The notes under the pieces are model-generated. The model worked only from the letters and a program-made list of their open reading frames with translations, was not told the DNA's origin and made no database searches. From contig JAFOBK010000015.1 of NCBI GenBank assembly GCA_017381835.1, forward strand, positions 1 to 6,719: a stretch of 6,719 nt of DNA. The letters run 5' to 3'. Positions 1 to 5,062 of the stretch are shown here, in pieces. How positions within the stretch are numbered: position 1 is the stretch's first letter; each line of letters opens with the position of its first letter. Origin of the DNA: Oscillospiraceae bacterium (GTDB taxonomy: Bacteria > Bacillota_A > Clostridia > Oscillospirales > Oscillospiraceae). Made by a program: the position numbers and the translations under genes.

Positions 1-1119
1 GACGGAGATTGCCAGAACCACATAGCGGCCGGCCCACAACATCTCGGTTTCGGTAGCCTTGTCCTTGCGGATGATAGGCTTGTAAACATCGCTGGCGAAA
101 GCGGAAGCGGAAGCCAGCAGCTGGGAGTCAGCAGTGGACATGGCGGCAGCCAGAATAGCGGACAGCAGCAGGCCGCTGATGAGCGCGGGGAAGATCTTGC
201 GAACCATGGTGATGAAGACCACAGAGCTGTCTTCAATCTCACCCAGGAACAGATGACCGATGATACCGGCGGCCACGGAGAAGGTGAGGATCAGAAGGGT
301 CCAGGTAATACCAATCTTGGCGCTCTTCTTCAGATCCTTGTCGGAACGCAGGGACATGAAGCGGATGATGATGTGAGGCATACCGAAGTAACCCAGGCCC
401 CAGCCCAAACCGGACAGAACATCCTTCCAGTTGGTGAACAGCTTCCAGTAGTTTTCGGGAAGCTGACCCATGGTAACAGCGCCGCCCTGGTTGTTGATGA
501 TTGCCAAAGCAAAGATAGGAGCGATCAGCAGCGCGCCCAGCATCAAAAGACCCTGGAAGAAGTCAGTCCAGCAGACTGCGGAGAAACCACCCAGGAAGGT
601 GTAGCAGATGATGATCACGGCAGCGATGTACATGGCAACGGTTGCATCAATACCCAAAACAGTATTGAACAGTGTGCCGCAGGCCTTAATACTGGAGGCG
701 GCATAGATGGTATAGGCCACCAGGAAAATCACAGCGCAGATTACCTGCAGTGCCTTGCTGCTGGACAGAAAACGGTTGGTCAGGTACTGGGGAATGGTGA
801 TAGAGTCATTGGCAGCGATGGAGTACTTACGCAGGCGGGGCGCTTCCACCAGCCAGCTGACGGTATAGCCAATGGCCAAACCGATGGCAATCCAGGTCTG
901 ACCCAGACCTGCTGCATAAATAGATGCGGGCAGACCCATCAGAACCCAGGCGCTCATATCGGAAGCACCGGCAGACAATGCAGAAACCCAGGGGCCCATT
1001 TGGCGACCGCCCAAGAAATAACCCTTCTCACCACCGCTCTTAGAGCGCAGGAAGAAGTATACACCAATGCCTACCATAAAGACCAGGTAGACAATAAAGA
1101 CGAGCAATTCAGCATTCAT
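1..1119 (-). CDS. putP: Sodium/proline symporter, N-terminal 373 residues (C-terminus outside window)
   Basis: Inner-membrane sodium:solute symporter (SSS family, LeuT fold) that imports L-proline with Na+. The reverse complement translates without interruption from ATG at 1119 to the window edge. Hallmarks seen: LGGRQMGPWVSALSAGASDMS at about residues 36-56, matching E. coli PutP LGGRSLGP...ALSAGASDMSGW, which places Asp54 and Ser56 at the known Na+-site residues Asp55/Ser57; MGLPA and IAIGL next; GWGLGYFGMPHIIIRFM mid-protein; and LLLSAILAAAMSTADSQ, whose Ser328-Thr329 match the second Na+-site pair (Ser340/Thr341 in E. coli). PutP is usually about 500 residues, so roughly a quarter is missing off the left edge. 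The start is chosen for GGGAGGT eight bases upstream. The gene has its own promoter and lies downstream of the Cys-rich gene's terminator. Substrate is inferred from close motif similarity; a related SSS substrate cannot be fully excluded. Confidence 0.93.
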   Translation of the reverse strand, partial: MNAELLVFIVYLVFMVGIGVYFFLRSKSGGEKGYFLGGRQMGPWVSALSAGASDMSAWVLMGLPASIYAAGLGQTWIAIGLAIGYTVSWLVEAPRLRKYSIAANDSITIPQYLTNRFLSSSKALQVICAVIFLVAYTIYAASSIKACGTLFNTVLGIDATVAMYIAAVIIICYTFLGGFSAVCWTDFFQGLLMLGALLIAPIFALAIINNQGGAVTMGQLPENYWKLFTNWKDVLSGLGWGLGYFGMPHIIIRFMSLRSDKDLKKSAKIGITWTLLILTFSVAAGIIGHLFLGEIEDSSVVFITMVRKIFPALISGLLLSAILAAAMSTADSQLLASASAFASDVYKPIIRKDKATETEMLWAGRYVVLAISV

Positions 1120-1170
1120 TTTTTCTTACCTCCCATCCCGGCTGGTCAGCGCCGAGAATAAATATGAACC

Positions 1171-1199
1171 ATTATACCGAATATACCCGGAAATAACAA
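1171..1199 (-). promoter_or_regulatory. Promoter of putP
   Basis: On the minus strand, -35 TTGTTA (1199-1194), a 17-bp spacer and a perfect -10 TATAAT (1176-1171). The predicted start is near 1164, giving a 5' UTR of about 45 bases ending in the GGGAGGT ribosome binding site. In the rest of the 1120-1293 gap (from 1200 to 1293) I see nothing convincing. Confidence 0.75.
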
Positions 1200-1293
1200 T
1201 GGTAATTGTGCATAAGAATGAATACAGATTATGTGTGTTTTTCGTCAAAATACATCTGTTCACAAGGGGTGGATAATAAAAACGGTTGAAAGC

Positions 1294-1326
1294 AAAAAAA
1301 GCCGGCATCTTGCGATACCGGCTTTT
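1294..1326 (-). terminator. Intrinsic terminator of the Cys-rich small protein gene
   Basis: Read on the minus strand: a 13-bp stem (arms 1326-1314 and 1309-1297, one G-U pair) closed by a GCAA tetraloop (1313-1310, GNRA class), overlapping a run of seven U (1300-1294). It starts 16 bases after the stop codon at 1343. The G-U pair becomes a C-A mismatch on the plus strand, so the minus-strand reading is favoured. Confidence 0.92.
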
Positions 1327-1342
1327 CTATGTTAGTGGATAA

Positions 1343-1648
1343 TTATGCTTCGAAATCAGCCTCAGTAGCAACTTCCTCAGCGGGAGCTTCTTCTACGACT
1401 TCTTCTGCAGCTTCTTCAGCGGGAGCTTCTTCAGCAGCTTCTTCGCACTCGCAGCACTCGCAATCCTCTTCGCAGGTGCATTCGCCGTTTTCGCAGCACT
1501 CGCACTCTTCATCGCAGCAGCAGGTGCAGCCCAGAATCTTCTTTGCCCAAGCAACGATCTTGTCACCATAGGTAGCGATCAGGTAGACGGCGCCGGCGAT
1601 AGCAGCAACAGCGGCCATAATCTTAGCAATAGTAGCAGCAATTTTCAT
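1343..1648 (-). CDS. Small membrane-anchored protein with 13-Cys cluster and acidic Glu/Ala/Pro tail, function unknown
   Basis: 101 residues; I do not recognise a named family. Three parts are visible. Residues about 4-25 form an Ala/Ile-rich hydrophobic helix that looks like one membrane segment or an uncleaved signal-anchor, followed by a basic amphipathic stretch (KIVAWAKKIL, 30-39). Residues 41-68 hold 13 cysteines (41, 43, 44, 45, 49, 51, 52, 57, 59, 63, 65, 66, 68) as CxCCC, CxCC, CxC, CxCC and CxC groups interleaved with Glu/Asp. Residues 69-101 are Glu/Ala/Pro low complexity with EEAPAEE twice. The Cys spacing resembles metallothionein-like metal clusters, but metal binding is inference. 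The start at 1648 is chosen because GGAGGG lies seven bases upstream and a strong promoter overlaps the longer reading frame (ATG at 1711), so the longer frame cannot be fully transcribed from it. Monocistronic, with its own promoter and terminator. The clean frame, signals and ordered composition argue for a real gene. Confidence 0.85.
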   Translation of the reverse strand: MKIAATIAKIMAAVAAIAGAVYLIATYGDKIVAWAKKILGCTCCCDEECECCENGECTCEEDCECCECEEAAEEAPAEEAAEEVVEEAPAEEVATEADFEA

Positions 1649-1682
1649 TTTATTTCCCTCCATATTTAAAGTGGTTATCTTC

Positions 1683-1711
1683 AGTATATCCAACTTAATG
1701 GGAAAATGCAA
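1683..1711 (-). promoter_or_regulatory. Promoter of the Cys-rich small protein gene
   Basis: On the minus strand, -35 TTGCAT (1711-1706), a 17-bp spacer and -10 TATACT (1688-1683). Start expected near 1676, leaving a UTR of about 28 bases that contains GGAGGG. It begins 18 bases after the birA stop, with no terminator in between, so birA transcripts may also read into this gene. Confidence 0.8.
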
Positions 1712-1728
1712 TACAAAAAATGAAGAAT

Positions 1729-2523
1729 TTACACATATCCATACATACCCCGGACACTTACTTCTCCGGAGGAGACGGTTTCGGCTGTTCCGTCGGGGTA
1801 GACAACCAAAAGCCCGCCAGCATCGTCCAGATCAATGGCTTTTCCGGGCAGGATCCGGTCACCGCGAATCACCTGGACATCTTTTCCTAAGGTGATGCAG
1901 CTTTCTTTGTAGGCGGTCATGATCTGCGCTTTTTTCACAAGAAGATCCTGGCTCATGGCCCACAGCGCTTCTACCATTGCAGCAGCCAATTCTTCCGGCG
2001 CAATATCCTTGCCTGCCGCCAGGGAGAGAGAAGTGGCAAGACCGGCAATTTCCTCCGGAAAATCGGTTTCTTTTTGCAGGCAGTTAATGCCAATGCCAAT
2101 GACAGCGAAGTCCACAAGCCCCTTATCCAGGGACATTTCTGTGAGAATACCGCCCAGCTTTCTGCCATTTATTACCAGGTCATTGATCCATTTGACTTGA
2201 GGTCGGATGCCGGAAACTTTTTCCACGGCATCCATCATGGCAACACCGGCGGCGCAGGTCAGATGCATCAGGTGTTCCGGTTTGCAATTGGGGCGCAGGA
2301 TCAAGGAAAGATATACACCCATGCCCGCAGGAGATTGGAAAGTGCGGCCCATACGGCCTCTGCCGCCGGTCTGATGACCGGCAATCAATACCGCACCCTG
2401 GGGCGCGCCCTGCTTTGCCATAAGCTTTGCCTGGGTATTGGTGGAATCAGTGGCTGTATACCAATACAGAGTGTCCCGCCAGGGACACTCTGTAGTTAGA
2501 CTTGTCAGTATTTTTTCTTTCAT
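1729..2523 (-). CDS. birA: Biotin--[acetyl-CoA-carboxylase] ligase, catalytic type without DNA-binding domain
   Basis: Cytosolic enzyme that makes biotinyl-5'-AMP from biotin and ATP and attaches biotin to the lysine of carboxylase biotin domains. 264 residues with the family motifs in order: DSTNT (26-30), QTGGRGRMGRTF (51-62, the adenylate-binding glycine loop), KWINDL (111-116; the family usually has KWPND), GRKLGGILTE (120-129), GIGIN, and the C-terminal cap ending SGEVSVRG. There is no N-terminal winged helix, so it should be a ligase without the repressor role of E. coli BirA. Start chosen as ATG at 2523, one base after the TGA of the E2-like gene, implying translational coupling; GTG at 2538, overlapping that gene, is the alternative (269 residues). 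No strong ribosome binding site is visible for either. Codons 10-20 are formed by a perfect inverted repeat. No clear terminator follows. Confidence 0.93.
   Translation of the reverse strand: MKEKILTSLTTECPWRDTLYWYTATDSTNTQAKLMAKQGAPQGAVLIAGHQTGGRGRMGRTFQSPAGMGVYLSLILRPNCKPEHLMHLTCAAGVAMMDAVEKVSGIRPQVKWINDLVINGRKLGGILTEMSLDKGLVDFAVIGIGINCLQKETDFPEEIAGLATSLSLAAGKDIAPEELAAAMVEALWAMSQDLLVKKAQIMTAYKESCITLGKDVQVIRGDRILPGKAIDLDDAGGLLVVYPDGTAETVSSGEVSVRGMYGYV
2465..2494 (-). repeat. Perfect 13-bp inverted repeat inside the 5' end of birA
   Basis: Arms 2465-2477 and 2482-2494 are exact reverse complements around a 4-base loop (2478-2481). It lies within birA codons 10-20, encoding roughly TECPWRDTLY. 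No U tract follows on either strand, so it is not an ordinary terminator. In mRNA it would be a very stable hairpin about 30 bases past the birA start. Confidence 0.9.
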
Positions 2524-2524
2524 A

Positions 2525-3931
2525 TCAGTCGATATCACTTACCAGCTCTACAGGAGGCAGATCCAGCATTTCGGGACGGCGCAGGATACTGCGGAAATGC
2601 TTAAAGAAAGCTGCATAGTAGTAACCGTCTACGATACGCTCATCCAGTACGAACTTGACATCCAAATACTTTTTCTGCACAACACTGCCATCCTCCTGGA
2701 TTTCCAGAGCTTTGCGCTTGCAGCCAAAAGCACCGAATACAGGCAGGTTGCCGAAGTCATACAGATGGTGATAGATGGGAGGGATACCCAAAGAACCCAT
2801 GGAGGTGAAGAAGAGGCTTCCGTGGAAGGGACTCAGCTCCAGCAGGAACTTGGGCAGCATGCCAAAGTAATCCAACAGTTTCAGCAGCCAAACAAGGAAC
2901 TTCATCAGAACGCTGGGGATCAGATTGAAGTAGGCAATCAGGTTGTCCAGACTAGAGTCCAGTTCCTTGGTGGACTTAACAGATTCCACAGCGGCATTGA
3001 GCTTGTTATAAACATCTTCCGCGGTATCACGGCGGCTCAGATGAACCTTGATGGAGGTATCAGGGGAGTCGATGGTCATTTCTTTCTTGATGACCATGCA
3101 GTACTGGATATCCTCACCGCGGGAGTAAACCTTCTGACCGGAGATGAAACGGTTGAGCTGAGGATACTTGCAAAGACCGCGGACATAGGCGGCCAGCAGC
3201 ACATGGGTCAGACCGAAGTCAGTGAGACCTTCCCGGCGCTTCTGACGAATATAGCGTTCAATGTTGGTAATTTCGAAGGCTTCCTCAAAGAGATTGGAGC
3301 AGGTGTTGCGCTCTACCTGGAAATAGGCAGTGATCTGCGCCATGGGTGCCAGGGTGCGGATCTTACGGCCGTCCACACGGTCGCCCCAGGTGGGATGATA
3401 CTCATCCATAGGATGAACCTTGATGGCAAATACGATTACCACAAGGCCCAGGGTCATCAGTGCGTCAGGCAGGAGCGGCAGATAATTGCCGGCCATGAGA
3501 TCAGCGCGGTTCAGGTAGGACAGGGCAGCAAAGGGCACCAGGTTCAGGGGAATCAGGGCCAAGGTCAGCTTTTCCTTACCGGCGGTGATCTGCGTATAAA
3601 CAATTGCAATGAACAGCAGAACAATGGCATATAGTGCTACAATCATAGCACGGTAATGGATGAATGCAAAATCTGCAAATACCGTAAAATAATAGATGCA
3701 GATCATCCATACGGGGATCGCTGTCTTATAAAAATGCTCCTTACCGGAGAGGGCTGCAATCAGTGCGTACAGCAGGCATGCTGCAACCGGCAGAACGATT
3801 TGACTCCACAGGTCGGGTCCTTTCCCACCGACATCCATAATGCGGGCCACTGCCGAGCATACCATGCAAAGCACCGTCAGCCAGGTCAGCAAATTTTTAG
3901 GGCTGACATAGAAATGAGGTTTTCTTTCCAT
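2525..3931 (-). CDS. Membrane protein with C-terminal 2-oxoacid dehydrogenase E2-like (CAT-fold) acyltransferase domain
   Basis: 468 residues. The N-terminal part carries about six hydrophobic helices (approximately 14-31, 43-62, 70-91, 95-113, 121-140, 150-172). From about 200 to 456 it resembles the catalytic domain of 2-oxoacid dehydrogenase E2 subunits and chloramphenicol acetyltransferases: a helix with GLTHVLLAAYVRGLCKYPQLN (240-260), SLFFTSMGSLGIPPIYHHLYDFG (372-394; cf. E2 FTITNLG...), and DVKFVLDERIVDGYYYAAFF (424-443). In true E2 enzymes the last motif is DHRxxDG, with the catalytic His in second place; here Glu431 stands there. No lipoyl domain or peripheral-subunit-binding domain is present, so it is not a normal dehydrogenase core. 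Start at 3931 is chosen because the longer frame (ATG at 3982) begins upstream of the promoter; the mRNA would be nearly leaderless. First gene of an operon with birA. Activity and substrate unknown; fold assignment fairly sure. Confidence 0.87.
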   Translation of the reverse strand: MERKPHFYVSPKNLLTWLTVLCMVCSAVARIMDVGGKGPDLWSQIVLPVAACLLYALIAALSGKEHFYKTAIPVWMICIYYFTVFADFAFIHYRAMIVALYAIVLLFIAIVYTQITAGKEKLTLALIPLNLVPFAALSYLNRADLMAGNYLPLLPDALMTLGLVVIVFAIKVHPMDEYHPTWGDRVDGRKIRTLAPMAQITAYFQVERNTCSNLFEEAFEITNIERYIRQKRREGLTDFGLTHVLLAAYVRGLCKYPQLNRFISGQKVYSRGEDIQYCMVIKKEMTIDSPDTSIKVHLSRRDTAEDVYNKLNAAVESVKSTKELDSSLDNLIAYFNLIPSVLMKFLVWLLKLLDYFGMLPKFLLELSPFHGSLFFTSMGSLGIPPIYHHLYDFGNLPVFGAFGCKRKALEIQEDGSVVQKKYLDVKFVLDERIVDGYYYAAFFKHFRSILRRPEMLDLPPVELVSDID

Positions 3932-3940
3932 AGCAATGTT

Positions 3941-3969
3941 ATTATACATAAATTCGACATATATTGCAA
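3941..3969 (-). promoter_or_regulatory. Promoter of the E2-like gene / birA operon, almost leaderless
   Basis: On the minus strand, -35 TTGCAA (3969-3964), a 17-bp spacer and -10 TATAAT (3946-3941). Only nine bases separate the -10 box from the ATG at 3931, so the expected start (about 3934) leaves roughly three untranslated bases and no room for a ribosome binding site. Confidence 0.8.
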
Positions 3970-3970
3970 C

Positions 3971-4005
3971 AAAAAACATCAACGCCGGTTGACGTTGATG
4001 CTTTT
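3971..4005 (-). terminator. Intrinsic terminator of the homocysteine methyltransferase gene
   Basis: On the minus strand, CATCAACG (4000-3993) pairs perfectly with CGTTGATG (3984-3977) around an 8-base loop, followed by six U (3976-3971). A G-U pair and A-U pairs with the preceding GAAAAG side extend the stem. It starts 8 bases past the stop at 4013 and ends two bases before the next gene's -35 box. Confidence 0.9.
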
Positions 4006-4012
4006 CTTGTGA

Positions 4013-4882
4013 TTATAATGCTTTGCAAAGCGCTTCAATGTATTCCGGCGCGGTACCGCAGCAGCCGCCCAGAATGGAAGCACCCATGTCCCGACACTCC
4101 GAAACGATTTGGGCGAATTCTTCCGGCTGCATTCCGTAGTGCGCCAATTTATCGGGGCCAATCACCGGCACACCGGCATTGGGTTTGCATACCAGGGGGC
4201 CTTTTACATATCTTCTCAGCTTGCTCACCAAGCCGGGTGTCATGAAGTCTGCTGCCACGCAGTTGAAGCCCACAGCGGCGGCACCGGATTCTTCCAGTTC
4301 TTTCAGCACAGGGCCGGCATCCCGACCGGAGAAGAAACTGCCGTCGGGCTGCATGGTAAAGGTATACATGACGGTAGATGCACCTTCCAGTTCCGCGGCG
4401 GTTAAAATCGCCTCTGCTTCCAGGGGGTACATCAGGGTCTCCGCTGCCAGCAGATCAGCGCCGCCTTCCAAAAGACCCACGATCTGCACCCGATAGTTTT
4501 CCACCATCAGGTCAAAATTGGCAGCATCGAAACTATCCATAAAAGTTGCCAGGGTGGTCAAATCGCCGGCAATCAGACAATCCGGTGCGGCAGAGCGGCT
4601 CAGTGCTACCAAATGCGCATTGACAGCTTCTGTCTGCTTATGCAGATTTACCCGCTCCAAAGCAATCGGCTGAGCCTGGAAGGTAGGGGCGTAAACAACG
4701 CGGCTTCCGGCCTTGGCATAAGAGCGCTGCAGCTTTACCAGAGGCTCCGGATTGGCCAGAATCCATTCTTCTGTGCAGCAGCCCCGAGGCATACCGGCTT
4801 TTTGCAGATTAGAGCCGGTGGCGCCGTCCAGAATCAGAGGACCTTCTGCTAAAATGTTGGAAAATTGTTCTTTTGTCAGCAT
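4013..4882 (-). CDS. Homocysteine S-methyltransferase family protein (stand-alone Zn domain)
   Basis: Cytosolic TIM-barrel enzyme of the homocysteine S-methyltransferase family, moving a methyl group to homocysteine (or a similar thiol) to give methionine. 289 residues, the size of the N-terminal homocysteine module of cobalamin-dependent MetH, with no folate, cobalamin or reductase domain attached. Motifs seen: ILDGATGSNLQKAGM (17-31), the PEPLVKLQRSYAKAGS helix, GFNC (Cys208) and GGCCGT (Cys274, Cys275); these three cysteines match the known zinc ligands that activate the thiol. The methyl donor cannot be read from sequence: S-methylmethionine, or a separate corrinoid/folate partner, are options. 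Start is ATG 4882, preceded by GAGGTG with six-base spacing; a GTG at 4891 in frame would lie inside that ribosome binding site. Its own promoter and terminator make it monocistronic. The 5' UTR of about 26 bases is too short for a SAM riboswitch or T-box. Confidence 0.9.
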   Translation of the reverse strand: MLTKEQFSNILAEGPLILDGATGSNLQKAGMPRGCCTEEWILANPEPLVKLQRSYAKAGSRVVYAPTFQAQPIALERVNLHKQTEAVNAHLVALSRSAAPDCLIAGDLTTLATFMDSFDAANFDLMVENYRVQIVGLLEGGADLLAAETLMYPLEAEAILTAAELEGASTVMYTFTMQPDGSFFSGRDAGPVLKELEESGAAAVGFNCVAADFMTPGLVSKLRRYVKGPLVCKPNAGVPVIGPDKLAHYGMQPEEFAQIVSECRDMGASILGGCCGTAPEYIEALCKAL

Positions 4883-4914
4883 AGTTTTCACCTCATAGGG
4901 GTATCTTTGGAGTA

Positions 4915-4943
4915 ATTATAGAACACATCGGGTAATAATGCAA
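4915..4943 (-). promoter_or_regulatory. Promoter of the homocysteine methyltransferase gene
   Basis: On the minus strand, -35 TTGCAT (4943-4938), a 17-bp spacer and -10 TATAAT (4920-4915). Start expected near 4908. Its -35 box faces away from the -35 box of the divergent aminopeptidase promoter, with six bases between them. Confidence 0.85.
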
Positions 4944-4949
4944 CTGTCA

Positions 4950-4978
4950 TTGACGAATGGAGAAAAATCTGTTAAACT
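4950..4978 (+). promoter_or_regulatory. Promoter of the M29-type aminopeptidase gene
   Basis: -35 TTGACG (4950-4955), a 17-bp spacer and -10 TAAACT (4973-4978). Predicted start near 4985, giving a UTR of about 78 bases that contains the palindromic repeat at 5002-5039 and the AGGAG site at 5051-5055. The -10 is weaker than those of the neighbouring genes. Confidence 0.65.
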
Positions 4979-5001
4979 TGGAAAAGACTTACAAAATCGG
5001 T

Positions 5002-5039
5002 GTCATTGCGAACCAGTGCGCACACTGGTGTGGCAATCT
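5002..5039 (+). repeat. Dispersed palindromic repeat, copy 1 (in aminopeptidase 5' UTR)
   Basis: Begins GTCATTGCGA and ends GTGGCAATCT, the same ends as copy 2 at 6313-6348. It folds: outer ATTGC (5005-5009) pairs with GCAAT (5033-5037), inner ACCAGTG (5012-5018) with CACTGGT (5023-5029) around CGCA. Resembles short REP-like elements scattered between genes in many bacteria; that comparison is from memory. Confidence 0.75.
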
Positions 5040-5062
5040 CCCCGTTAAAAAGGAGAAGAGTT

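Noticed and set aside
253..1161. 302-residue plus-strand open frame opposite putP
   Set aside because: Antisense shadow: low-complexity Gln/Gly/His/Asp composition, no ribosome binding site, while the minus strand encodes a clear PutP.
1270..1346. DnaA-box-like TTATCCAC sequences near 1269-1277 and 1335-1343, and a similar one near 6360-6368
   Set aside because: Each mismatches the TTATNCACA consensus, they are not clustered, and no dnaA/dnaN or AT-rich unwinding element is nearby; no evidence of an origin.
1649..1711. N-terminal extension of the Cys-rich protein (ATG at 1711)
   Set aside because: The predicted -35/-10 lies inside it and the good ribosome binding site belongs to the ATG at 1648.
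2465..2494. The birA inverted repeat as a transcription terminator
   Set aside because: No U tract follows on either strand, and it lies inside an intact conserved coding frame.
2438..3634. 398-residue plus-strand open frame opposite the E2-like gene
   Set aside because: Composition (His/Gln rich) is that of an antisense frame; the minus strand has a promoter, membrane helices and a recognisable fold.
4883..4914. SAM riboswitch or T-box upstream of the methionine-related gene
   Set aside because: The predicted 5' UTR is only about 26 bases, too short for either.
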